Shown piece by piece: positions 22,285-33,199 of a stretch of 64,000 bases of DNA (its first letter is position 1; the number at the start of each line of letters is the position of its first letter). The stretch spans positions 45,613,549-45,677,548 of the forward strand of contig CP136067.1 of NCBI GenBank assembly GCA_032622095.1, given 5' to 3'. The notes beneath the pieces are model-generated. The model worked only from the letters and a program-made list of their open reading frames with translations. It ran no database searches and was not told the origin of the DNA. Made by a program: the position numbers and the translations under genes. This DNA comes from Siphonodentalium dalli (taxonomy: Eukaryota; Mollusca; Scaphopoda; Gadilida; Siphonodentaliidae).

Positions 22285-22590
22285 GTAAAATATTGATTTG
22301 TTTCTGTTACGTATAAAATAAAAATAGAATGGCAATCTTGACCGAAACGATAATTATAAAAAAAGACTTGTTCAAACTGTAATAATTTATTATTTCGTGA
22401 TTAGAATGTCGTATTGTTATTTGGAATATTAAATTGGTATCCGTCCATAACTATTTGTCGCTTTTAGTGATAATTTGTGTTCTGTGGTGGACAACTAATT
22501 TCTCGCCACTTGCAAGTGATTTGTGAGCTGGCAAACAACAGTCAATTTTAAAATGAAATTTGTATACGCTTTGTGAGAAATTACATATGT
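22285..22590. repeat. Duplicated block D3, copy 1
   Basis: The block matches 23,770-24,095 with shared wording 'tgaccgaaacga', 'ggtatccgtccataa', 'aatttctcgcca.ttgcaagt' and 'tgtatacgctttgtgagaaa'. Identity is roughly 80-85% by eye. Confidence 0.75.
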
Positions 22591-22790
22591 AGTAACCAAT
22601 AATTGACAATGCGAACAAACGCGTCAGAGATGTGACCAAAGGCAGAGCCATGATAATTGGGGCGGGGAGTTTCATATCCAACATTTGCTTGGGAAAACTT
22701 CAATAGCTGACAGATCGGTTGCAATTTTCAGACCAGCAAGAAGTTGAAATTGTTCTAATAGTGTTTTGTTGTTCCAATTTGTATTGAATT
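22590..22790 (-). repeat. Duplicated block D2, copy 2
   Basis: Second copy of 20,985-21,200, with many substitutions and a deletion of the 'tgttttagtgtttt' repeat. Confidence 0.65.
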
Positions 22791-22924
22791 AATATTGATG
22801 TTCTAGTCTTCGTTTCGTATGTACTCGTCAAAAATGAAAGAAACTACGTAAAACAAAGATAATAGAAGAGCAGAATGATTCATATTCATTAGTGGAAAAT
22901 ATACATCATTTCAATATAGTTCTC

Positions 22925-23765
22925 CATTCACAATAATAATTATCATTAATTTGAATCTAACGTTCAAATAATACTTCACAATATCAGGACTTATTTAATT
23001 TTATGGGATCAATGAGATGCCACGGAACACAATGCAGTCAGTGTTCATGGGGAACCCAAAGTACAATTCGCTGGAGGCATCTGGCAATTTCCAATCCAAA
23101 GGGTTGTCCTTTTCGGCAAGTATTGACGTAGCATGGGATGCATATGCACCATGTTGACAAGCAGCAAGGTGAGAATTAATATATTATACAGATAATCATT
23201 CATAAGTGATACTTATATCACACCTTTATTGATATATTATAGTAAAAATAAAAGTGTCAATGACACTCAATTTGGAGAGGATACTGGCATCCATTACAAT
23301 CAACAGAGCGAAAAGGAGTGTGGACAGTTTAAATGTTTAAGTAATACCACCAGTTTAACCCGATGAGCTAAATGATATTTGGGGTCAATTGGATACAAAT
23401 ATTGGACGTAGGGCTTGCCGAAGTATTTAGTGATGCAAAAAGTAAAATCCAAGATGGCTGCTCAGTTATCAATGTTTCTTATCAAATATCGTTCAAATTT
23501 GATAGCTCCCATCTAGAAGTGATCTTCATCATGTCTTTAAATTCAAAACATTTCTCTGGCATATTTGTTTTTCACCCGAAGATCCATATGAAGTTTGGTG
23601 ATGCTCGGATGAGGGATGTGGTCTGTAGGGTGTGCCAAAGAATTTAGTCGTGCAAAGATGGTTGCCGGCGGCCAAGGTTTTCATAGAAAATTGTTTAAAT
23701 TCGATAGCTCCGAAGATCCATATGGATTTTGGTGACGATCGGATGACATATGTAACCTGAAGTTT
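22925..23765 (+). repeat. Duplicated block D1, copy 2
   Basis: Second copy of 17,745-18,600. Block D3 follows immediately, so D1 and D3 are adjacent here, while at the first locus D1 is followed by unrelated sequence. This suggests separate duplication events or a deletion. Confidence 0.75.
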
Positions 23766-23769
23766 AAAT

Positions 23770-24095
23770 TATTGATTATTTCTGTTACGTACCGGTAATT
23801 AAATAGAATGACAATCTTGACCGAAACGAAAATATAAAATAACTTGTTTAAACTGAAATAATGTTATTATTTCGTGACTAGAATGTCATCTTACTTTTTA
23901 TTATTTGTGATATTAAATAGGTATCCGTCCATAATTATTTCTTGATTTTAGAGATAATTTGTGGGAACTATATTCTTTAGCGGACTGACTAATTTCTCGC
24001 CATTTGCAAGTGGTTTGTTGGCTATCAGCTGGCGAAAACAGTCAATTTTAAACTGAAATTTTGTATACGCTTTGTGAGAAATTATTTGGCATCAA
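23770..24095. repeat. Duplicated block D3, copy 2
   Basis: Second copy of 22,285-22,590. Confidence 0.75.
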
Positions 24096-25018
24096 TTAAG
24101 GAATATTAATACATTCAAAATATTTATCGACATGGGTAAAGCAAAAAATAAATAGAACACCTATGGTGTTTTGAGTTAATCCCATTATATTTCTTTGAAA
24201 ATTGTTATTTACACAGCTAGTCACTCATGAAATAATTATGGTATTAACTCTATATATTGGTATAATAACACTAATCATGAAATGTTTGCTACCTGTCACT
24301 AAGATATGCACAATAGCATAAATGTATCTAGTCCCAAGTAAACCAGCTAACGAAATCGTAGACAATACTAGTCCCGGTTTACATTGAAGTACGGTTGCCT
24401 TACTTTCCTATAGCAAACTTTAAGACAAATAGTCATTGGGGTAATCATGGTAGATGCGAAATTCAAGCTGAAATTTATTATATGTCGGTTGCACAACGTT
24501 CCTTATGTTCTTTGACCATGTGACTATATATATATATATATATATGCGTCTGGCTAGGTAAACAGTCACAACTGATGAGGGCTGAATTATATGTTATGTA
24601 CAAAATTATGGACTGTCCTAACGATTTCAAATCATGATTATAAACAAACATGTATGTCTTTCCCTGTCTTTATACTTAATATATGCTGCATAAAACTATT
24701 ATAATTTCAAAAAATGACCACACTGGAACAAATAACAAAACAAAAGCCGGGAATAATAAAGAGCGTTAATTGCTTTATCTTCCTAATATGGTCAAAATAA
24801 AGAGCGTTTATCTAAGTTTTGTACGGGGAGGGGTCCAGATATCATGGCTATGTGGCCACCAACCGTTGGTTTAACGTTATTCAGACGTTGAACACGTAAC
24901 ACACTATATGTCGATGACCAATGTTAGTGCAGAGTCATTTTAACGTCATTATTAAGTTATCTCAATTTAACGTTTTCAACTATCTACTGCTTCAAGGTCG
25001 ACTTTGCGATGTAAGATC
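24096..25018. other. Intergenic sequence with (TA)n and a dispersed 'aaagagcgtt' repeat
   Basis: A (ta)n microsatellite of about 20 bp lies at 24,525-24,545. From about 24,600 to 24,830 the text ('atggactgtcctaac', 'aataaagagcgttaattgct', 'cttcctaatatggtcaaaat', 'gtttatctaagttttgt') recurs in shortened form at 32,045-32,155. No gene is visible. Confidence 0.6.
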
Positions 25019-25635
25019 GGTGTGCGCACACGGTGCGATTTTGATCGTACGACTTGTTTTTATGCACTACCATATGACTACGATATTCCACCGCACACGA
25101 TGCGATCCGATCGTATGCTCTGATTGTCATATGATCACTTTACACTCGATCATGTGATCAGTCCAGCAAAACAATCGAAATGGCGGGATTGAATAGACGG
25201 CGCAAAATTGCACTGATTTTACTAATATTAAAGCGTCGCAGACGGCAGAAGAGCAATGCGGCATCGAACCATGTGGGGACGGTCCTGGATAACCAGGCAA
25301 CAGGAGTTGGGTTATTGTAACCGTTTAATTTCAGGTGGGAACGCTCCTGGATAACCAGGCGACAGGAGTTGGGTTATTGTAACCGTTTAATTTCAGAATT
25401 GCAAACCGAAGATGAAGACTACTTTAGAAAGTTTACCAGATGGCAAATTTTAATTTATTGTTATCTCTGTTGGAAAGCAGTATTGTCCGCCAAGACACCA
25501 TAATGCGTATGGCAATCACACCCAGGGGACGCCTCCATATCACCCTGCGTTTCCTGGCTACAGGAAATTGCCACATTGAACAGTTCAAATGTCTGTCTTC
25601 GTGTCGCTCCTATATAAAGTTGGAATTAAAATAGT
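25019..25635 (+). mobile_element. PIF/Harbinger transposon 5' part (copy A)
   Basis: A terminal sequence beginning near 25,019 ('ggtgtgcgcacacggtgcga') resembles the end of copy B near 31,847 (ggccgccgcacgcggtgcga). Downstream, ATG 25,180 opens 'MAGLNRRRKIALILLILKRR', a basic N-terminus usual for this superfamily. A second frame then gives 'LQTEDEDYFRKFTRW', and a third 'SSIVRQDTIMRMAITPRGRL' with 'ITLRFLATGNC', the well-known N-terminal block of Harbinger transposases. The DDE catalytic part is absent. Frames are broken at least twice, so this is a fragment. Confidence 0.82.
25278..25396 (+). repeat. Tandem duplication (~60 bp) inside Harbinger copy A
   Basis: The segment 'tcctggataaccaggc.aca' to 'accgtttaatttcag' occurs twice in a row with a few changes. 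Both copies end in 'aatttcag', an intron-acceptor-like sequence, so the duplication spans an intron 3' end. Confidence 0.85.
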
Positions 25636-25692
25636 ATGGTTTCAGTTTCAGAAACTTTTATTAGTTCTGCCTGTGCCCACTGTAAATGTCAA

Positions 25693-26092
25693 TTAACCCT
25701 TTACCCAACAGAAGGGCCCTGTGCCAATGCATTCTCTTATATATGCGAGTCGACCATAGGTCGCCTCGCATATATAAGAGAATGCATTGGCTTAACACAT
25801 TAAAAATTATAAAATTGTTAAAGATTGTAAGAAAAAATGGTAAAAAGTGTTAAAAACAGTTTTTTGTTAGGCCAATGCATTCTCTTATATATGCGAGGCG
25901 ACCTATGGTCGACTCGCATATATAAGAGAATGCATTGGCACAGGGCATAACTGTAACTATCACAATGTGGTCAAGGAGCCGGTTCCAATGATATCCATAT
26001 TTGTATGGTTCTATTGAGACAGACCGAAGATATTTTAGGCTGTTGAAGCTTTATTTGGCCGGTTTTGGCCGGTTTGTTGGGTAAAGGGTTAA
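25693..26092. mobile_element. TTAA-flanked (piggyBac-type) MITE, copy 2 (full length)
   Basis: It is bounded by TTAA at 25,693-25,696 and 26,089-26,092 with the same CCCTTTACCCAACA ends as copy 1. This copy keeps both hairpins intact. Each hairpin has arms starting 'gccaatgcattctcttatat', and the second (ending 'ggcacagggc' near 25,946) is the exact reverse complement of the first (starting 'gccctgtgcc' near 25,717). The two hairpins thus also form a larger inverted repeat of about 76 bp per arm. There is no coding capacity. Confidence 0.9.
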
Positions 26093-26301
26093 TCAAAAGG
26101 TGAAGCTCTATGGGCTTCTTTTGTTTGCATAAGAGAATTCTAATTTGTTTTACAATGTAATAACCTGATATCACAGTGTCGGGCAGTTGTATGTCTCTCT
26201 GTCCGCAAAGCCTCCTCATCACATGACCAGTTGCCTCTTTGTCCGAAAAAAATTGTTGATATCAAATTATGTTGTGATGTTCACAAATTATTGAATGGGA
26301 T

Positions 26302-26842
26302 TACTCTCAGGTACCTAATAATCATGATGACCTGATAATAGTGATGGTGGGGATTTAGGCTGAAATTATAATAATAGTGATGGTGGGGAATTAGGCTGAA
26401 ATTATAATAATAGTGATGGTGGGGATTTAGGCTGAAATTATAATAATAGTGATGGTGGGGAATTAGGCTGAAATTATAATAATAGTGATGGTGGGGAATT
26501 AGGCTGAAATTATAATAATAGTGATGGTGGGGAATTAGGCTGAAATTATAATAATAGTGATGGTGGGGAATTAGGCTGAAATTATAATAATAGTGATGGT
26601 GGGGAATTAGGCTGAAATTATAATAATAGTGATGGTGGGGAATTAGGCTGAAATTATAATAATAGTGATGGTGGGGATTTCAGCTGAAATTAATAATAAT
26701 AGTGATGGTGGGGAATTAGGCTGAAATTATAATAATAGTGACTGATAGTGATGGCAATTTCACTGTCAAATAATAGTGATCGTTGGAAATTTTCTACAAA
26801 ATTAATAATCGTGCTGACACTATTATTAGGCACCTGGGAGTA
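26302..26842. mobile_element. TA-flanked MITE with internal minisatellite
   Basis: Ends read TA|CTCTCAGGTACCTAATAAT and ATTATTAGGCACCTGGGAG|TA, giving imperfect ~20-bp terminal inverted repeats and a TA target duplication, as in Tc1/mariner-type elements. Between about 26,333 and 26,745 a 36-37-bp unit ('gtgatggtggggaattaggc' plus 'tgaaattataataata') is repeated about 12 times with very little divergence. A second locus at 33,200-33,375 contains just one such unit, so the array grew inside the element. Confidence 0.88.
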
Positions 26843-27734
26843 CAAAGTATAATATGCTTCAATTTATATTTTGCTCTGATAACCACCCTCTATATCTTCC
26901 TATAAAAAGTTTTATATAATGTCCTTGGTAAAAAATAATTAATATGAATCGAAGAACCCTGTTGGAAACACTTCTATCAATTACTATTGATTTTATTTCC
27001 AATTTTCTAATATAATACATTTGATAAATTTGGCTCATTTTATAGTTTGTGGAGCGTAGCAAGCGGGGTAACTCTATCTGAGATATCTGAACGTCTCAGC
27101 ATGGTCTGTTGTAAACATAGTAACAAAACAATGTACTAATTGATTATCGCATTAAATTATATAAGAAAATATCAGTATGAAATCAGTAATAAATGACAAA
27201 TATTTCGGGACAGGTCTCTTTGACTCATTCTTATTTTATACCCTAGAAACTATATAAAACATATTTAGGAAGAAATAATCCATCTTTACGTGGTGTCTTG
27301 ACAATTCAATAAACTTTCAATATACAATTACTATTTTGGTCATTTTATTCATTTGATATACAAAGGGGTATGTGTGGTAGAGATTATAAATCTATTGCAC
27401 GTTAGTCAATTCATGTGTAATATTAACTGCAGGAGGCAACAATCTAGAGTTTCAATTTCATCTTAGGATACCCCTAGTTTATGAAGTGAGTAGACATTAG
27501 TCAAATTCTATAAATTTTCCGAGTATACTGTGATCACTGCCCCCGCCCATATCAAAGCTGGTACATGTAGGTGAAGGTCCCACGACAGATTGGGAATGCA
27601 TGATTTAGGTCACTTTGTTAAACCAAATTTGATTTTGCATACACTCTGACATGGACTTTATCACAGGTAATCAATTCAATATGTATAGTGTCATCGACTC
27701 AAAAAATCATGCAATCTCGTTTTGGGACCACACC
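26843..27734. other. Unannotated AT-rich sequence
   Basis: No supported feature. Confidence 0.5.
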
Positions 27735-28110
27735 TCCCGCCACTATTTACACAATTAAAAATTGGAACAGAACATGTCACATATTTACATATTTTAAAAT
27801 TCGGACATTCTCCGACCACTATTTACATATAAAATTTGAACAGCCTTTGGCACATATTTAAAAAAATTGAACAGAGCCTCCTGCCACTATTTACATATTT
27901 TAAAATTTGAACAGATTTTGGGTATCTATTTACCTATTTTAAAATTTGGAGACTGGCCACTATTAAGATAATTTAAAATCGGAACAGATCTTCGGGCAAC
28001 TATTTGCATATTTAAAAATTTGGAAATAGTAGCCTCTGGCCACTATTTACATATTTTAAATTTGGACAGGGTCTCCGGCCACTATTTGCAAATTTTAAAA
28101 TTTGGACCGA
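27735..28110. repeat. Degenerate tandem array, ~50-57-bp unit, 7-8 copies
   Basis: Units read 'ggccactatttacatatttt' plus 'aaaatttgga(ac)ag' with variable length. Copies are diverged, so the array is old. Confidence 0.8.
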
Positions 28111-28464
28111 GGGGTGGGGTGTAGTAGGTTCTATACGGTATTGTATACCATACTAATTTACTATTAAGTATAGCCTCATAATTGGCTATGGCAATCAGCA
28201 ATGCCGAAGCCATTTGCTGAAGCAAACTGGGCCACGGCAAAGGGTTGACATAGCAGATTGCCGAAGCCAAACTACCTGAATTAAGAGGGCTGAGTATACC
28301 AATAATACCTCTGGCAATATAGACATATAGCGTATACAATTACAACTATGGTAACTGTATTTTTAGGGGTAAGTGGAGGCACAGATTAGACCAACAAATA
28401 GATGAATTAGCAGGTGGGTCCGTGGATAGATGGCATTTGATATGTAGTATAATTATCTCCAGAA
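28111..28464. other. Unannotated sequence
   Basis: Several short 'gccgaagcc'/'gcaatc' words recur here but no ordered repeat is resolved. Confidence 0.4.
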
Positions 28465-29179
28465 TACTCTTGGGCTCCAAATAAAAGTAGACCCAAATAA
28501 ATGTGCAGGGTGGAATTCATCTCTGTTAAAACTTTAATACAAAAATTACGATCTATTCTAGGCTAAGATTACTTAAATTCAACTAAGGCAAAACAAAAAT
28601 AATACCTGTGTTTAGGGTTACATGGTCAAAAATAATTAAGGTAGGTAAGGTAGGAATTATTTGTTTTCAAATTTGTTTATTCTAAATTCCATTGGGTCAT
28701 TCATTGACAATTCAATCTAGAAAGGTTCAATACTACATATTGTTAATCTTGAATTAGTCAGACCACTAGACTAATAAAACTTCTAAATATTTTTAATAGG
28801 AGAGATTTGAAAATGGGTAAGATACTTTTCGATGCCCATCCACCTGAGCTAAACAAATATCTGTCTACAGTCCAATAAAAAGTGTTGAGTAGGCACATTC
28901 TTCTAGGGTAGGTAGGGAAACCCTAAACAGGTATATAATTTATTTTTGCCTAAAACAGGTCTTATAATGCTTACATGATTCACTTCACAACAATCCAGCA
29001 CAATAATTGATAACTTGGGACAATATTAAGAACTTTAAATATAACCTCCTAATTCAATATTGGAAGATAATAAATGTGCAGACCCAAAATAAGTTGCAGG
29101 CGGGGGATATTTGGTCTGAAAATTAATAAAAGTGCCTGCACTAGTCTATTATTTATTTGGAAATTGGAGCCCGAGAGTA
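28465..29179. mobile_element. TA-flanked MITE, 'CTCTYGGGCTCC' family
   Basis: The ends are TA|CTCTTGGGCTCC at 28,465 and GGAGCCCGAGAG|TA ending at 29,179, with similarity continuing inward (ccaaataaa on both sides, and near-terminal 'gtgcaggg'/'gtgcctgcac'). TA duplication and CTC ends are as in the MITE at 26,302, so it is probably another Tc1/mariner-type non-autonomous element. No reading frame of note is inside. Confidence 0.8.
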
Positions 29180-29567
29180 ACTAATAACTATTTTTATTAT
29201 TATAATTTGTAGTACGTACTACCAATACTTAGTGATAACAGTACGTGTAAAATGTAATGAGGGGGGAACGGGTATTTTCGGAACACCGGGATCGACCCTT
29301 TTTATTTTTCGGGAATTGGGATCGTCAGATTTAATTTTCCGGGAATCGGGAACAGAATTCCACCGGGACCCGGGATATTATCCCCAATTAATCGGGATAT
29401 CCATTTTTATTCACCTAATTATGAACTGATTTCCCCAATAATGCACACACCGACCGGTATTCCAGCGATGAAAGATGAGTCAGGCATGTTTTGTTCCGTT
29501 TCATGTGTTTTGGTGATATTCCACGATTTGGATTTTCCCAAGTTAGTCCCGCAGAAACATCAACAAC

Positions 29568-29969
29568 ATGGCGAAAGAGTCGCCGCCGGCGGGAGTTAAA
29601 ATATCAATAAAAGCATTATTAAGTTATTATCGCGTGACCAAGTGCAATGCAATCGATGCTTCACCCTTCGAAAAAGAGAAAACTAACATTGTAGTAGAAC
29701 AAATCGTATTTAAAAATCTGAATAGCTTCACAAGGCATATAAGAAACGTTTGTGGTATTGGTCGTATTACGACGCTCAGTGTTGGTGGATCGAACAACAA
29801 TGTCACAGACGTTGGACTGAAGTTGAGTGTGGTCCAGAAGGGGACCACAACCGAAAGTTTCAGTTGCAGAACCCAACCTCAATGGGAAAATGAAAGTCAA
29901 AAGCTCCTGAACACTGACAGGTCAAAGTTGACAGACACAACAGCCCTCCTACAAGTTCGTTACTTTTAG
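29568..29969 (+). CDS. Hypothetical protein in the 2.1-kb TIR element
   Basis: The 133-codon frame starts in a good context (caacATGGCG) with 'MAKESPPAGVKISIKALLSY' and is locally GC-richer than its surroundings. It contains 'NIVVEQIVFKNLNSFTRHI' and a Thr/Ser-rich C-terminal half. No transposase motif, zinc finger, signal peptide or membrane segment is visible. A donor-like 'acaggtcaaag' occurs near 29,920, so the true protein may continue in another exon. The family is not recognised. Its position inside a TIR-bounded unit suggests an element-encoded protein, or a captured host exon. Confidence 0.4.
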   Translation: MAKESPPAGVKISIKALLSYYRVTKCNAIDASPFEKEKTNIVVEQIVFKNLNSFTRHIRNVCGIGRITTLSVGGSNNNVTDVGLKLSVVQKGTTTESFSCRTQPQWENESQKLLNTDRSKLTDTTALLQVRYF

Positions 29970-30079
29970 TTTTAAGTCTAACAGTTCTTCTGAACGCTGC
30001 CGATAAATACATATTATCTCTCCGTGGTCGTGCCAATGGTATGTTGAGTTGACGAGTTTAAAATACAGTTAAAGTTCGA

Positions 30080-30370
30080 ATTTGGGTTCGTTCCGATGAT
30101 TTTTTTTACCAGAGGTATGGTTCTTGTTAGAACAAATACGGGCGTATATTACCACGCCGACTGCGTGCTCTTGTTCAAATGTGTTTCCAGAGTAATGGGG
30201 CCCCTTTAACCACCAAATAATGGGCGTATCTTGCCACACCTGACTGCGTGCTCTTGTTCAACTGTGTTGTCTGACTAATTATTGGGCAAATATTGGCCCA
30301 TTTACCATCAAATAACATTTTCGACCAAATAACGGGCATATCTTGGCATGACCGACGACGTGCTCTTTGG
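30080..30370. repeat. Degenerate tandem array, ~85-100-bp unit, 3 copies
   Basis: Three units share '(a/t)gggc(g/a)tat.ttgcca', 'c(g/c)actgcgtgctcttgttca' variants. They lie between the two coding-like pieces of the 2.1-kb element. Confidence 0.65.
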
Positions 30371-30867
30371 ATATAGGGATCAATTTCAAATTTTGTTTGC
30401 AGCCTTCCCATGAGAAAAATGTCTATAATGTAGATGTGTACTTGTCTGTATCGGTGTCTTGCGACTATGCATTTCACAACGATGTGGGACCACCGATGAT
30501 GTATATATTTCACATAGCTTGACAGAGCAAATCTGACAGATAATCTCAATGACACGATCTGTCAAACAGCCTTTGCTAGCTGTATATACTATATATGTTG
30601 TGGATATAATGCAACTTGCATGCATACAGTGGTTGTACTGCGGAAAGAGTACACTACCATTTGAATATGTAGGCCTATTAATTTCTCTCAATAAATTATC
30701 TTCATTAGAAAATTGTACAAGTAAACTGCAGCGGGATCTTCTTTTCCATTAAAAAAATATGAAAATGTCATCAAAACAGAAAATTATTTAATTGTGTTTT
30801 ACGTCAGTTTCAGTGGTTCCAAATATTACGGTATTCAGGAAAAAATCCCCCCTGTATCACCATTGTT

Positions 30868-31039
30868 GTCCGTGATAAAAAGGCAATCAACCAACAACAG
30901 ATGCGCCAGAAAAAAGAGGGAGAAAAAGAAAAGTGGAAACAGAAGAGAGGAGGGAACTGGACAAAAAGTTGCGAGTTGGAGAAAAACCAATGAGAAATGA
31001 GAGCCAACAGTCCGCACTCGAGAAATTTCAAAGAATATG
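30868..31039 (+). pseudogene. Basic C-terminal exon-like fragment in the 2.1-kb element
   Basis: One frame reads 'PEKRGRKRKVETEERRELDK' and ends 'SALEKFQRICNDM' at a stop near 31,039. It is highly charged with an NLS-like KRGRKRK and is probably helical. Overlapping frames on both strands are shadows. No family is recognised. It may be the last exon of the protein starting at 29,568. Confidence 0.35.
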
Positions 31040-31370
31040 CAATGATATGTAATGCGGATCCGAACGTCCATTACCCACGAATTACATCGACAATTACAGT
31101 CATTACTCATAATTACATTATCTCCAAATGTATACAATTTTACAAGTTATGCGGACTAAACACGTCTGTTTATTTGAGAAATTAATGCCACTAACGGAAA
31201 CCGTTTTGAATTTTATGTATTACGCCGCGGTCATTTTTTTTACTGGGAACTGGGATTTGCTTTTAAATCCTGGGAACTGGCATATTTTTTTCCTGGGAAC
31301 CGGGATCTGCTTATTTATTTCCTGGGAATCTGGTATTGGACCCCCCCCCCCCCCGTCCCCCCTCTGTAAT

Positions 31371-31850
31371 TGTACATAATTTCGTCGTCGTTTCATAAAA
31401 GTTACTACAGTTAGAACTTAAATTGTACCTGACTTTCCCCACGCAAACAGAAATGGCAGCCAAAGCATCTGCCCGCTTATATTCTGATGCCGTCGTATTG
31501 ATCAGACATGGATATGTTGCCGCACCCTTCTCGTCCTCTGACCATACGGCACCACTTAGAGTTTGAGTCTGACTTTGTTCTACTTCAAGGACATTCGAAT
31601 TGGACGCCATGTTTAACTTGTGTTGTGAAATCATGCGATCGACACGTGATCATATTAATAGTTAAATATGATTGGCTACTTCCCATATATCGCAGGACTC
31701 GATCGCAGGAAATCAAAATTATTTGACACCTTTCGGGGCCGATCGTCCGACAAAATGTACGAATTTCCACTGCACACGCTGCGATTTGACTCGTAACCGG
31801 TGCCCGATATTTGTCGTACGATATATATCGCACCGCGTGCGGCGGCCTTA
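31371..31850 (-). mobile_element. PIF/Harbinger transposon end (copy B)
   Basis: On the minus strand the element begins at 31,847 with ggccgccgcacgcggtgcga, next to TTA (31,848-31,850), the usual Harbinger target-site trinucleotide. It runs through a 5' UTR into the ORF2 exon at 31,610 and is cut off by the 2.1-kb TIR element at 31,370. The end sequence matches that of copy A at 25,019 in about 26 of 35 positions. Confidence 0.7.
31429..31610 (-). pseudogene. Harbinger ORF2 (MADF/Myb-like) first exon
   Basis: Starting at ATG 31,610 the frame gives 'MASNSNVLEVEQSQTQTLSG', then 'VWSEDEKGAATYPCL' and 'SEYKRADALAAISVCVGK', ending at a donor-like cag|gtacaa near 31,429. A trihelix/MADF-type 'W-x-(D/E)-E' start and 'Y+..a..aW..I' spacing are characteristic of the accessory DNA-binding protein of PIF/Harbinger transposons, which helps the transposase bind the element ends. 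The remaining exons are missing because the 2.1-kb element follows. Assignment rests on motif style and the element context. Confidence 0.6.
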
Positions 31851-32160
31851 ACTCCTAAATTGTTTAATTTCACAGAATTCCAGACACAGAAAGAATACTG
31901 CCCACAATTGCAACACTTAAAACGAAAATCGTCTGAATCAATCCACAAGATAACCCTGGGCGGGACCACTGCAGTGTCGTGGGAGCACTGTACTGCCTCG
32001 GTGTTTTTGGGCGAACGTCATTTAACTTATAAGTTATGAAAAATATGAAGGACTGTCCTAACTATTTCAAATCATGCTCCATAATAAAGAGCGTTCACTA
32101 CTTTTCTCTTCCTAATATGGTCAAAATAAAAAACGTTTATCTAAGTTTTGTGCGGAACTT
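31851..32160 (+). repeat. Dispersed repeat with 'aataaagagcgtt' motif
   Basis: The first part (31,851-31,990) is a decayed copy of the exon-like segment at 21,545-21,742. The second part (32,045-32,155) is a shortened copy of 24,600-24,830. The junction order differs from the other loci, so the pieces have been reshuffled. Confidence 0.6.
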
Positions 32161-32210
32161 TTGAACTATCCAGTTTACACAATAAATAGTCTAGCCCAAA
32201 GGGACTTCAT

Positions 32211-32390
32211 GGTGATCCAACAAATAACAACGTATCAATTTTATTGGACATTTTCGGCCACATGGCCTTCTTCAGCCAAAACAAGTTATACAGGTATTGA
32301 TTGTACCTGTATAACTTGTTTTGGTCGAAGAAGGCCACGTGGCCGAAAATTTTCAATAAGAGTGTTACGTTGTTATTTGTTGGATATCCA
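32211..32390. repeat. Foldback / long palindrome, ~80-bp arms
   Basis: Arms run from 'tccaacaaataacaacgta' through 'ttcggccacatggccttctt' to 'acaagttatacaggta', then the complement back out ('tacctgtataacttgtttt', 'ggccgaaaatttt', 'tgttatttgttgga'). The spacer is only about 10 bp. Mismatches cluster in the middle of the arms. It would extrude as a cruciform or transcribe as a hairpin RNA. Confidence 0.9.
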
Positions 32391-33199
32391 GTTAATGATA
32401 GACTTTCTTTACTAAATGGACTATCCCATCAGTTACATGTATAACACTATGTAGGGTACTTTCGGACACCTTACGCGTTTTGTTAGAGAGCGATTCGCTC
32501 ATTGGCTGTTGCTGCCAAATCCACACAGGGTACTGGGGCTGTTATATCGGAACCTTTTCAAGTCATCAATTTCATGTTTGGAGATAGTACAGTCACGAAC
32601 TTAGTGCGTACCCTTCTACTAGAAGCAACAATCTGCGAAAGGGGTCATGTTGACCTAGTTTGGAGTCAGGAAAACTAATATCACTGTTAGAAGTGCGTTT
32701 GGTTTAAGGGTGGTACATTGGGACGGAGTTAGGTACGTTCGAACAGCCACTGTGGTACGTGCGGCGGACATATCGCAAATGTGCTAATAAAACAGCAGCA
32801 CAGGGGATAAATGGAAAATAATGGTGCCATCTGACCCAGTTATGACTCTCATGCGGGCATTTTATGTCAACACAGAAACGAACTTTCTGCGCACTTTCCA
32901 GCCAGCCAATTGATCGGTACGAGCCCGATATTCAAAACGTGTCATTCTGCGATGTTCACTTGTTATAACTGAGCTATCTTGAGGCTGAGGTTTTCCAATT
33001 AAAGATAATCAAGCTATGTCGTAACAGGTGTATTACACATATGTTCATGAATGTATTATGTGACCAAAAATATATATGAACCTTCAACATCAGTAGAATT
33101 GCATCATGGTATGTACCTATATATAGACATGCGCCGATTTTGACAGTTTAAAGGTTCTGTTGTGCGCTGTTCCTTTAAAACTCAAAAATAATTTAACAC
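32391..33199. other. Unannotated sequence
   Basis: No supported feature. Confidence 0.5.

Larger units (their letters stand above)
29259..31364. mobile_element. Unclassified 2.1-kb TIR element
   Basis: The left end is GAGGGGGGAACGGG and the right end is the complement of GAGGGGGGACGGGG, flanked on both sides by TGTAAT (29,253-29,258 and 31,365-31,370), a possible 6-bp target duplication. Both subterminal regions carry three to four degenerate 'gggaa(t/c)cgggat' repeats (29,265-29,400 direct, 31,235-31,335 in the same orientation). Inside are two coding-like stretches on the plus strand (29,568 and about 30,860) and a ~100-bp tandem array. The insertion lies just beyond the Harbinger copy B exon, separating it from its downstream sequence. 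The superfamily is unknown. Confidence 0.65.

Noticed and set aside
30175-30555. 126-codon minus-strand frame
   Set aside because: It lies across a tandem array in the 2.1-kb element, has no motif, and its sequence is not maintained between array units.
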